64,000 bases of DNA from Desulfolinea sp964487745 (GTDB lineage Bacteria > Chloroflexota > Anaerolineae > Anaerolineales > Villigracilaceae), in assembly GCA_964487745.1 (NCBI GenBank), contig CAZASG010000003.1, forward strand, positions 1 through 64,000, given 5' to 3'. The notes under the pieces were generated by a model, which was not told the origin of the DNA, searched no databases, and was given only the letters and a program-made list of their open reading frames with translations. The position numbers and the translations under genes are program-made. Position 1 is the stretch's first letter. Each line of letters begins with the position of its first letter. Below are positions 15,195 to 22,935 of this stretch, piece after piece.

Positions 15195-17939
15195 TTACGG
15201 TGTGTATGATCTGCCTACGCCATGCCCGGCAGTATGGCACAAAACAAAACAAGTGCCTGTAGATCCGTCCCAGATCCAGGCAGTTTGGCTGTCATATCTA
15301 TTCATCCCATTCGGATTTGCAATACGTGTATCAAAATTTAGGAGATGATCTTGTTCACTGCCGTGAGTGTCATGACAAGAATAACAGGGCGTGGCAAAAT
15401 TTCCTTCTCCACCAACATGGAAACCATGTAAATTTCCGCGAAAACCGTCGCTGAAGTTTGTCAAGCTTGTCCCTACTGCGGAACTAATGGCATACGCTGT
15501 GTATTCATGACATTTGAAGCAGAGTTCATCGCTTTGTGGAGCGTAGGTCGTCCCAGTGGGATCAACGACGGTTTGGTAATTGCTGTCCCCATCCAGTAAG
15601 TGCAACAGTGTTGAACCATGCGGGCCATCCCCACCTGATGATGGATTTGCGTTGGTGTGACAGTCTGAACAATAAACCATGCTGGTTGCAGACCAACCGG
15701 AGACAAATGCTCCGGCAGGGATGGCGGTATTGCGTCCCTGTGCAACGACGGGGTGGAAGCTGGCATTATAGGGATTAAACTCCTCTGCCAAGTCACGGCT
15801 GTCGTTAATCTGCTCTGCATTCGTGGACGTCAACTTGCTGAGCCCATCACTGATATATTGCCCGCCCCCGGTAGAATCTGTGATCTGCCAGCCGTCGGGT
15901 GCGTAGGTAGGCAGAGTGGTGAAACCAGAGTGGCATTTGAAGCAAACCTGGTACTCGCGTTCGGCATCGTCCAGCCAGGTATATGACGCAGGTGCGCCCT
16001 CTGCCGTCCAAACTGGATCGGCCCCGCTAACTTCGTTCATCTCGCGTTGCAAGAAAGGAGCGTTGGTTGTCCCGCGCGTGGCTTCGTGCGGCTCGTGACA
16101 GTCTTCGCATTCGATATGGCGATTTGTGCCGCCGAAATCTGTCCCCGTATTTTCAAATAGGGTGTGCACACCATTGGTCGCATAAATATCGTGTTGGAAA
16201 ATGCGCGTGGCAGTATTCGTTTGCGTGAAAGCGACTTCAACGTCCGTGCCGCTGCCGCCCGATGTATGGCAGGCGAAGCAAGTTTCCTCTTCAGGGACTT
16301 CGCGACGCAAGACCGTATTGGCGGCAGTGTGTCCACGATGGCAAGCAGCACAACTCGCAGTAGTGGCGTTGTAGTCGACGTGTGGATTGTCCGCGGAGGG
16401 GGCACTGGTTGGCACAGGCGCAGGGGCTGTGGGCGTGGGTACCGGTGCAAAGGCGTCGATACCTGTATCCCCGGAAGTAGGTGTTCCCACTGGCGTTGGC
16501 GGGATCGAGCCATCAAATTCATCGTTTTCCCCATCAGGGTCGGCAGAGATCGCTTCAACTGGCGGCGAGATGGCGATGATCTGCACAGGGGGCGCGTTTA
16601 CATGTGCGGGGTTCACATAAGCGGCGCTGAACGAATCCTGCCAGCGCTCGAAGATCGAAGCCGCTTGTATAGGCGGTAGGGAGGGTGTCCCGTTTTTGAC
16701 ATTGCTGATTTTGTTGACGTATGCAACCGCCTGCTGGCAGCCTTCTGGGAAATTGGGTGCCACATGCACCCAATCGAGCGGATTTCTATCTTCACGGGTC
16801 GTTTGCAGGGCTGCGCCCAAACAGGCAGAACCGGCGTTGTAGTTTGCCAGCGTAAAGCGCCACATATCTTCACTGTAGACTAAATCAGATGGCTTGCGTT
16901 CAGTCACGTTATAGACCAGTTGTCCGGTTTGCTCGGCATAAGCGACCAGTGTATGTGCAAAGATGGGTACGCTCTTTTGCGCCAGACGCAAATCTACATT
17001 CCAGGGGCAGGTGGCACATTCAGCGCCAACCTGTTTAAGCACGATCCCACGTAAAATGGCGCGTTGCCCGGCACTCAGGAAAAGGTAGCCCCCGGTACAC
17101 GCCTCGGGACCAAGCATCTGTGAGCAAAGCGACTCGAAATAAGGTCTATTCCAGGTCAGGAGCGTGTCGGCACCTGCTTCGGTCATATGTCCCAGTCCAT
17201 ATTCATCTGACGACGAAGTGCGCTGGATACCGGGCCACATCTGGCTTTCCTGAATAAAAAGATTTTTTAACAAACGAGGGGGGATTTGGGTCTGGTCGGT
17301 GGCTTGCAGGATTTCCCCGTCGAATTGATTTTGCCATTCAAAGACGATTTCCGCGGCACGCTCTTGCCCACACGTGGTCGCTGCGCCCGTGAGTAGGATG
17401 CCGCTCCCCGAACAGCTTGATGCCGAAACCATCCCGCTCCGGATCAGTTTCCCTGCTAAAAGCTGTAATGGGATGTTGGTTGCGAGTGTGGCTTCATCGA
17501 CCGCATACGAGATCAATGTCATCGAACCAACGGTATCGGTTTTGGGAAGCCAACTGGGGCGAGTGTAGATCGTTTCCGGTAGATCAGCGCTTTGTTCGAT
17601 GTGTTTTGCAAGATGCAGATAAAGCCCGCTGCATGATGCACCTGTTTCGCAAGCCCCTGTGCTTTTCCATTGTGCCAGCAAACCCGCCCCGCAACCTGCT
17701 TCGACTTCAGCAGCGCTTGGCATCCCCTCGTGTGAGATATTCAGCGAGCAGGCAACCTGATTGTTTTCCCAACGCACGAGCCACCAGACGTAGACCGTAC
17801 CGTCCCCGATTACCGTGGGCGGGGATGCTTGAGTTGGGGCGACACTGCTTAGCACGAGAGAAAGCAAAATAAGCGCAGCAATCCCAATAAGGATGGAGCG
17901 CTTATTTTTTAGTATTCTCTCGATCATAGTCAGTCTCAT
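15195..17939 (-). CDS. Secreted fusion of a lytic-transglycosylase-like domain and an eight-haem doubled-CXXCH cytochrome
   Basis: The 914-residue protein has an N-terminal signal sequence (about 1-38). Residues 195-415 resemble the Slt-type lytic transglycosylase fold: NLFIQESQMWPG, with Glu231 in the position of the catalytic acid, then EYGLGHMTEAGADTLL and the late motif LANYNAG at 364-370. A Pro/Thr/Ala-rich linker spans about 475-520. The C-terminal part carries CXXCH haem sites starting at Cys530, 554, 611, 666, 757, 807 and 852, and a CX3CH site at Cys897. Haem would be attached outside the membrane. The combination suggests a cytochrome that binds, opens or threads through peptidoglycan while relaying electrons. 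It is the last gene of the minus-strand island operon, 24 bases after the HAMP gene. I know of no characterised protein with this layout. Confidence 0.82.
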   Translation of the reverse strand: MRLTMIERILKNKRSILIGIAALILLSLVLSSVAPTQASPPTVIGDGTVYVWWLVRWENNQVACSLNISHEGMPSAAEVEAGCGAGLLAQWKSTGACETGASCSGLYLHLAKHIEQSADLPETIYTRPSWLPKTDTVGSMTLISYAVDEATLATNIPLQLLAGKLIRSGMVSASSCSGSGILLTGAATTCGQERAAEIVFEWQNQFDGEILQATDQTQIPPRLLKNLFIQESQMWPGIQRTSSSDEYGLGHMTEAGADTLLTWNRPYFESLCSQMLGPEACTGGYLFLSAGQRAILRGIVLKQVGAECATCPWNVDLRLAQKSVPIFAHTLVAYAEQTGQLVYNVTERKPSDLVYSEDMWRFTLANYNAGSACLGAALQTTREDRNPLDWVHVAPNFPEGCQQAVAYVNKISNVKNGTPSLPPIQAASIFERWQDSFSAAYVNPAHVNAPPVQIIAISPPVEAISADPDGENDEFDGSIPPTPVGTPTSGDTGIDAFAPVPTPTAPAPVPTSAPSADNPHVDYNATTASCAACHRGHTAANTVLRREVPEEETCFACHTSGGSGTDVEVAFTQTNTATRIFQHDIYATNGVHTLFENTGTDFGGTNRHIECEDCHEPHEATRGTTNAPFLQREMNEVSGADPVWTAEGAPASYTWLDDAEREYQVCFKCHSGFTTLPTYAPDGWQITDSTGGGQYISDGLSKLTSTNAEQINDSRDLAEEFNPYNASFHPVVAQGRNTAIPAGAFVSGWSATSMVYCSDCHTNANPSSGGDGPHGSTLLHLLDGDSNYQTVVDPTGTTYAPQSDELCFKCHEYTAYAISSAVGTSLTNFSDGFRGNLHGFHVGGEGNFATPCYSCHDTHGSEQDHLLNFDTRIANPNGMNRYDSQTAWIWDGSTGTCFVLCHTAGHGVGRSYTP

Positions 17940-17963
17940 ACTTTTCTTGATGGCGTAAAAGCT

Positions 17964-18524
17964 CTAGTCGCCTTCCTCGGTCAGAATAAAACCAGATAAT
18001 TTTTTTTGCAGGGCAGTAATTTCTTTTTTCAGGGGGGCTGATGTTCCCTGTTCTTTGGCAAGTGTTTCCAGGCAGGCCCCAAGTTTCTTGAGAGATGCGA
18101 TCCGCTGATTTAATCCGAGTAGCATCTCCTCCGCAGCCGCCTCTACATCCTTCATCTCGTCATCTTTGCGGAACTTGACCCGATGATCCAGATTCCCTTT
18201 CCCAACGCTGCGCAGGATCGAGTTCAGGCGGTAAAGCGGACCAGCGATCCGATGTGTGAAAAATAATGCCAGCACCGCGCCGATGACCAGCCCGGCCAGA
18301 TTTAATCCGATTAATATCGGTAGTAAACTGTCTTTTAGATTCTTGATCTTTAGGTGCGCCTGATAATAGTTGGTGGTCAGATCTTGGTTGGCAAAAAGAT
18401 AAAAAATAATGCCAGAGATAACTAACAATACAAAAAAGATCAACTCAATACCCAGAAGCAGACGCGGTTGAGAGCTATCTGCCAAAAAATATTTTCTTCG
18501 TAGTCTACGCAGCATATCTTTCAT
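17964..18524 (-). CDS. Two-helix HAMP-domain membrane protein without output domain
   Basis: The 186-residue protein has transmembrane helices at about residues 23-46 and 68-90, with only a short (about 20 residues) extracytoplasmic loop between them. A HAMP domain follows (HRIAGPLYRLNSILRSVGKGNLDHRV) and then a coiled-coil tail rich in Lys, Leu and Glu. There is no kinase, methyl-accepting or GGDEF module. Similar short HAMP proteins occur next to multihaem cytochromes in several anaerobes, where their role is unknown; a structural or sensory subunit is possible. It sits between the two cytochrome genes, with seven bases to the upstream gene and 24 to the downstream one, so it belongs to the same transcript. 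Confidence 0.8.
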   Translation of the reverse strand: MKDMLRRLRRKYFLADSSQPRLLLGIELIFFVLLVISGIIFYLFANQDLTTNYYQAHLKIKNLKDSLLPILIGLNLAGLVIGAVLALFFTHRIAGPLYRLNSILRSVGKGNLDHRVKFRKDDEMKDVEAAAEEMLLGLNQRIASLKKLGACLETLAKEQGTSAPLKKEITALQKKLSGFILTEEGD

Positions 18525-18531
18525 GCTTACC

Positions 18532-19429
18532 TCAGTTCAAAAAATCTTCATGGCAGGAAAAACAGAGTTCTCCGCTTCCTGATAATGCCAGCAGATAGGG
18601 GTATGGGGCAGTGTGATTCAGGTGACAGGTGCTGGTACAGGTCATCATTTGCCCTGTGTTTGGATCAACGACACCCTCCCCAACAGGATGGGTATTGCCC
18701 AGGACGCTCCCTGGATGGCANNNNNNNNNNNNNNNNNNNNNNNNNNNNNNNNNNNNNNNNNNNNNNNNNNNNNNNNNNNNNNNNNNNNNNNNNNNNNNNN
18801 NNNNNNNNNNNNNNNNNNNNATGGCAGGCTGCGCAAATGGTTGATTGTCCCGAGCCCCAATGTTCATCATCGTAGTCTTTTGCTGCACCTTCATCAACCT
18901 GCGCAGCAAGAACAGCATTTGAATTGACTGTATTATTAATGATTCGATACTGATTAGAACCATGCGGATCATGGCAAGAAGCGCAAGTCAACCCGGATGA
19001 AAGATTTTGAGAAGTGCCACGTGCAACTCCATTATTGCCCCAGGCGGCCAACGCAGTTCCGTCTACCGAGTGAGTTGAAGTTACAGCGCTGCCTCCTTGA
19101 TTGACAAAACCACCGCCTAATAGATAGCCTCCATCTGTTGTGTTTGTGGCACCAACTGTGGTGGTGCTACGGCTGGCTGTATAGACACCATCAGAGACAT
19201 TGGTATCAGCCCCTGTGCCTGCACTTCCATGGCAAGTCATACAAAGGGCTGTGGTATTTGCTTCTATTAGGAGCTTTTCACCAGAAGCAGTATGCGCACG
19301 ATGGCAACCTGCACAAGCGTCTGTCGTGGCAGTGTACCCACCGTGGGGACCACCATTTGCGCTTGCAAAAGATGCTGTTCCGAGCGTGAGGATCATAGTC
19401 AAAGCCATGAGCCATAAGATTTTTTTCAT
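18532..19429 (-). CDS. Secreted doubled-CXXCH multihaem cytochrome, interrupted by an assembly gap
   Basis: The N-terminus is a clear signal peptide (KK, hydrophobic core, cleavage near SFASA-NGG). Before the gap there are haem sites CAGCH, CMTCH, CASCH and CAACH; after it come a truncated site ending CH, a CX3CH site (CTSTCH) and CFSCH, so at least seven haems. The motifs come in pairs as in the doubled CXXCH family (cytochrome c3-like fold). The 100-N gap is a placeholder: the parts on either side are in different frames, so the true gap is not 100 bases and both parts are taken as one gene. The N-terminal half is small and Gly/Thr/Ser-rich. It heads the cytochrome part of the operon, downstream of the NHL protein by about 110 bases. 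Confidence 0.8.
18721..18820. other. Assembly gap (100 N)
   Basis: A run of exactly 100 N marks a scaffold join of unknown size. It lies inside a repetitive haem-binding region and the flanking coding frames do not match, so sequence is missing or collapsed here. Confidence 1.
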
Positions 19430-19540
19430 TGCATTATCCTCCGTTCAAAAATATGGGCTGTGATCAATATTCACAACCTGCTTCTCTGGATACTAGAACG
19501 TATTCTTTATTGCGATAGAACCTCCTTTTTTCGTATCAAT

Positions 19541-20734
19541 CTAGTAAGACCACACCTGGACACGATTATTCTCTCGGTCGGCGATATATAAACGACCGCT
19601 TGAATCGACCACAATATCGTTCGGGTATTGGAATTGCCCGTCGCCCAATCCCAGGTTGCCAAAATCGAATAGAAAGCGGGGCTGGTCACCCGAGATATCG
19701 TAAACTTTTATGTTTTGCCCAACAGAATCGACAATATAAAGGCGATCACTGTCATCGACAGCCATACCGCGCGGTAAATTTAGGGCTCCATCACTGGTTC
19801 CTCGCCCAAAATTGAACAGAAATTCAAAATCTGCACTCCAAACAGAAATGCGACCGTTATTCCCATCCGAAACGTAGACCCGCCCTTGCGAATCGGTCAC
19901 AGCGACATTTGGGAAGAGAAACTCTCCGTTCCCCTGCCCTTCTGCGCCAAAGCTGACCTTAGGGGGATCGAAATTCTGCCATGAAGATAAACTCATTATG
20001 TCTGCGGGAAGTTGACGTACAAAATTCGCATCTTTGGCGACATCTGTCAGGAGCATCTCGCCATTGGGTTGAAAGAAAATTCCCAACGGAGACCAATATG
20101 AGAATTCGGGCGCTGGCAAGAGTTGCTCTTCTTCACCGGGTTTTTGATAGTAAATATCGTTTTCGAATGTGTTGAAAGACAAACGACTTTCTTCGGGTAA
20201 ATTACCAATATGAGCGGCAAGATATTCGCTCAAGGTCATATCAGGAGCTAGGATACAATCAAGAAAATTTCCATCGAGATCGTAGACGAAGATAGTGTGC
20301 TGTAAGCGATCACTGACGAAGAGCCTGTTCGCTGAATCCACTGCCATATAGACCGGCGACCGCTCCGCGGGTCGCGTGCGAGGCGGAGCGAACGCAAAGA
20401 GCATTTCTCCGCCATTACGGTCGAAAGCTTTGATGAGGCGTTCACCGCCCGTTTCGGAGGCAAAGATGCGTTCGCCATCCGGTGAAATGGAGACACCAAC
20501 AGGTTTATCCAAGCCATAGATGGAGAAAAGATAGTGGGGAGGGTAGTCTATCTCTTCAACAAGCGGGATCATTTCAGGCAGGGGTTCTGGTTTGCGTAGG
20601 TAACGCAGGAAGAGGTAGGAAACCGTGCAAAATAACAAGGATAGAAAGATGAGGATGATTAAAAGCCAACGCCGATTTTTTTCATCTCTATTGACGGTGC
20701 TCGCTTGGGTGTGTTGTGTTGGCTCCAATGTCAT
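19541..20734 (-). CDS. NHL-repeat beta-propeller protein, membrane-anchored
   Basis: The 397-residue protein has an N-terminal cytoplasmic stretch, one transmembrane helix (LLIILIFLSLLFCTVSYLFL, about residues 24-43), then about six NHL repeats, each with a GV-SP-G or A-VD--GRLY-AD--N-R-Q-W pattern. Examples are GKPVGVSISPDGERIF-like near residue 78, FPNVAVTDSQGRVYVSDG and the last blade IVVDSSGRLYIADRENNRV. Such propellers bind proteins or peptides outside the cell. NHL-repeat genes are frequent neighbours of multihaem cytochromes in metal-reducing bacteria. It starts one base after the TPR gene stop, so the two are translationally coupled. Confidence 0.87.
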   Translation of the reverse strand: MTLEPTQHTQASTVNRDEKNRRWLLIILIFLSLLFCTVSYLFLRYLRKPEPLPEMIPLVEEIDYPPHYLFSIYGLDKPVGVSISPDGERIFASETGGERLIKAFDRNGGEMLFAFAPPRTRPAERSPVYMAVDSANRLFVSDRLQHTIFVYDLDGNFLDCILAPDMTLSEYLAAHIGNLPEESRLSFNTFENDIYYQKPGEEEQLLPAPEFSYWSPLGIFFQPNGEMLLTDVAKDANFVRQLPADIMSLSSWQNFDPPKVSFGAEGQGNGEFLFPNVAVTDSQGRVYVSDGNNGRISVWSADFEFLFNFGRGTSDGALNLPRGMAVDDSDRLYIVDSVGQNIKVYDISGDQPRFLFDFGNLGLGDGQFQYPNDIVVDSSGRLYIADRENNRVQVWSY

Positions 20735-21697
20735 TTAGCTCTCCTGCGCAGCAATGGTTGCTTGTAAACGCCCCAAAGTTTGTTGTGCGGCAAAATTGTC
20801 AGGTTCGAGTTCAAGTGCGTGATTGATCGAGATCAACGCAAAATCAAATAATTCCAGTTGCTCATAAGTCAGCGCCAGCCCCAAAAAAACAGAACTATGG
20901 TCTGGTAAGACCTGAGCTGCATACTCAAGATGGGTACGGGCAGTTTCCAGATCGCCCATTGAAAATGCCTGCATTCCACGGGCATAAGCAATGAATGCAG
21001 GGTCTTCAAGAGCGGCATAACTCTCGATCATGCCGCCATAAGCTTCGGTAAAATTCGGCACCAAGCGCACGGCGTGTTCAAAGTAGGGCAAGGCTTCCTC
21101 AGGTTTTTCGGCAGCGTTATATGCCAATCCAAGTTGATATAGAGCATCTGCATCTGTAGACTTGATCTGGATAGCTGCTTCAAGGGGTTCGATCGCGTCG
21201 ATGGGACGGTTCAGCTTCAGATAACTTTCACCCAAGAAGTAATAAGCCGTTTCAAGTGCATTATCGGAATTGGCAAGGGGTAAGTCTTTTCTCAGGAAGA
21301 CAAAATACTTCAGCGGATCGACCGCCTTTTCGGGTTGGTTCAGGCGAACATACGCTATCCCGGAGATGAGCAGGGCACCCTCGTGCTCCGGATAGGACTC
21401 CAGAACCTGAGTTGTTTGCTCGAGTGCCATGTCAGGGGCGTTGCGTGTCAAATAATGCTCTGCCAGCATGACGCGTTTTTCAGGATCGGCAGGGTCGTCA
21501 CGAATGGCTTTTTCCAACTCTTCGATGGACATTTCTACCTGGGATTTGTCGCCGATATGAACGTAACGATCCCAGTAATAGTAGCCTCCGAAAAGAAGGA
21601 CGTTTATAATCAGTGCAATAGCAACGATCCAGATCGTTTTTTGAATACCTTGCGGAGTGGATAAATTGATGCCTTTGAATATTTTTTTGATTTTCAC
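20735..21697 (-). CDS. Membrane-anchored TPR protein
   Basis: The 320-residue protein has one transmembrane helix near residues 22-42, then TPR repeats over the rest: recurring patterns such as ALLISGIAYVRLNQPEKAVDPL, YYFLGESYLKLNRPIDAIEPL and ALYQLGLAYNAAEKPEEALPYF are visible. About seven or eight repeats form a superhelix, probably on the outside. TPR proteins in such clusters serve as assembly or partner-binding factors. Stop and the next start are adjacent (20735/20734), so it is coupled to the NHL gene. It may help assemble or localise the cytochromes; that is inference from context. Confidence 0.85.
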   Translation of the reverse strand: MKIKKIFKGINLSTPQGIQKTIWIVAIALIINVLLFGGYYYWDRYVHIGDKSQVEMSIEELEKAIRDDPADPEKRVMLAEHYLTRNAPDMALEQTTQVLESYPEHEGALLISGIAYVRLNQPEKAVDPLKYFVFLRKDLPLANSDNALETAYYFLGESYLKLNRPIDAIEPLEAAIQIKSTDADALYQLGLAYNAAEKPEEALPYFEHAVRLVPNFTEAYGGMIESYAALEDPAFIAYARGMQAFSMGDLETARTHLEYAAQVLPDHSSVFLGLALTYEQLELFDFALISINHALELEPDNFAAQQTLGRLQATIAAQES

Positions 21698-21735
21698 GCT
21701 TGTGGGATCCTTTTCAATCTAGATCTGCATTTGTC

Positions 21736-22092
21736 TCAAGAGACAATTTCCAGCATTTTTGAAAATAACTCGTCCGTTTTATGGGGGTGCCATTCCTCAC
21801 TGGTAAAAACGTGCACATCGTTGTTAATGCAATTGACCTGAACAATGCGGGTTTTGGGGAATGTCTCCAATAACTCAATCAATGGAAGCTGCTCAAATAG
21901 ATATTTATCCAGTGCATCAACAATGATGATGACCGGATCCAAGTGGAGTAATTGAAGTAGCATTCCTGCCTGATCCGCGGCATCCAAAAGGACTGTTTGA
22001 AAAATTTCTTCGTTTTCTTGTAAGCGACTTGCGATACCTCCCGCAAATAGGGAGTTTTTCATAAGTACGACAACGGAGAGGGGCGCTTTCAT
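21736..22092 (-). CDS. Small receiver-like protein of unknown function
   Basis: The 118-residue version starting at the ATG at 22092-22090 is preferred; a GTG at 22167 would give 143 residues with a poorly conserved basic N-terminus. The pattern SVVVLMKNSLFAGGIASRL, then VIIIVDALDKYLFEQL and TRIVQVNCINNDVHVF resembles the alternating strand-helix layout of a response-regulator receiver, but the acidic pair after the first strand is missing (LMKN instead of DD). It could be a pseudo-receiver or part of the NarL-type pathway encoded just upstream. It lies after a strong terminator that follows the regulator gene, so it probably has its own promoter with the downstream TPR/NHL/cytochrome genes. 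Confidence 0.6.
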   Translation of the reverse strand: MKAPLSVVVLMKNSLFAGGIASRLQENEEIFQTVLLDAADQAGMLLQLLHLDPVIIIVDALDKYLFEQLPLIELLETFPKTRIVQVNCINNDVHVFTSEEWHPHKTDELFSKMLEIVS

Positions 22093-22195
22093 TGATTTTT
22101 CTGAGGCTCTACTTTTCTTTTCATCGAATCGACATGTGAAGAATAGCACAATAGAGTTAACACCCACACCCTCTAAGGCACAAACTTTTTAAACC

Positions 22196-22234
22196 AAAAA
22201 GGGTAGTTTTCTGTTGAGAAAAACTACCCTTTTT
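22196..22234 (-). terminator. Strong intrinsic terminator after the response regulator gene
   Basis: A perfect 15-bp stem (22196-22210 with 22220-22234) has a 9-base loop, with A/T tracts at both outer edges. It works in either direction and ends the kinase-regulator transcript, separating it from the downstream genes. Confidence 0.85.
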
Positions 22235-22257
22235 AGCAGGGGAAGTATAAAACCTAA

Positions 22258-22935
22258 CTAGTCATCGAGAATTTCTGTGTGATTATCTACCAAACCTTTT
22301 CTCAGTGCATAGGCTGCAACTTCTGTCCGATTTTGGAGGTTGGTTTTTTGGAGGATATTTTTCATATGGTACTTGACGGTATTTTCGCTGATATGTAATT
22401 TTTGGGCGATAGCTTTATTCGAGAGTCCAAGCGCTACTAGTTGTAATAACTCCACTTCACGATCTGTAAGTAATTCAAAATTGGTCGTTGTGGAACTTTC
22501 GCTCCCTTCACGATCTGAATTTGCCAAAGCGCTCATCAACTGGGTCATGGTGGATCGGGTCATGGCTGCTTCGCCTCGCTGGACACCCTTCAGACTGGCG
22601 AGAAAGCCTTTTGCGTTCAAGCTCTTTAGTAAATAACCATGTGCACCGCTTTCGATGGCTTCCACCAGAATATTATTATCTTCTGAGACAGTAAGCATGA
22701 TCACTTTTGTTTCGGGGAGCTGTTTGCGAATTTCCCGTAGTGCAAAGAGACCGCCCCCTTCTGGCATGTGAATATCCATGAGTACCAAATCTGGTTTGAG
22801 ACGCAGAGCTTCTTTGACTGCGCTTTTTCCGTCACCTGCCTCCCCAACAACTTTGAACCCTGCTGCACTGAGCAAGCTTACAACACCATCCCGAAAAAGG
22901 GAGTGATCGTCCACAACCAAGACTTTTGTTGTCAT
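22258..22935 (-). CDS. NarL/FixJ-family response regulator
   Basis: The 225-residue protein has an N-terminal receiver (VLVVDDHSLFRDGV with the acidic pair; phosphoacceptor Asp in LVLMDIHMPEGGG; Lys in YLLKSLNAKG) and a C-terminal LuxR-type helix-turn-helix (LTDREVELLQLVALGLSNKAI and ISENTVKYHMKNILQKTN). It is the cognate partner of the sensor kinase whose 3' end it overlaps by four bases (ATGA). In many bacteria such pairs control anaerobic respiration genes. Here the pair sits between two operons of electron-transfer genes, so those are its likely targets. No operator can be assigned with confidence. Confidence 0.95.
   Translation of the reverse strand: MTTKVLVVDDHSLFRDGVVSLLSAAGFKVVGEAGDGKSAVKEALRLKPDLVLMDIHMPEGGGLFALREIRKQLPETKVIMLTVSEDNNILVEAIESGAHGYLLKSLNAKGFLASLKGVQRGEAAMTRSTMTQLMSALANSDREGSESSTTTNFELLTDREVELLQLVALGLSNKAIAQKLHISENTVKYHMKNILQKTNLQNRTEVAAYALRKGLVDNHTEILDD

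Noticed and set aside
18585..18972. Open frames crossing the run of N
   Set aside because: They exist only because N was translated as X; only the minus-strand frames with CXXCH motifs on either side were kept.
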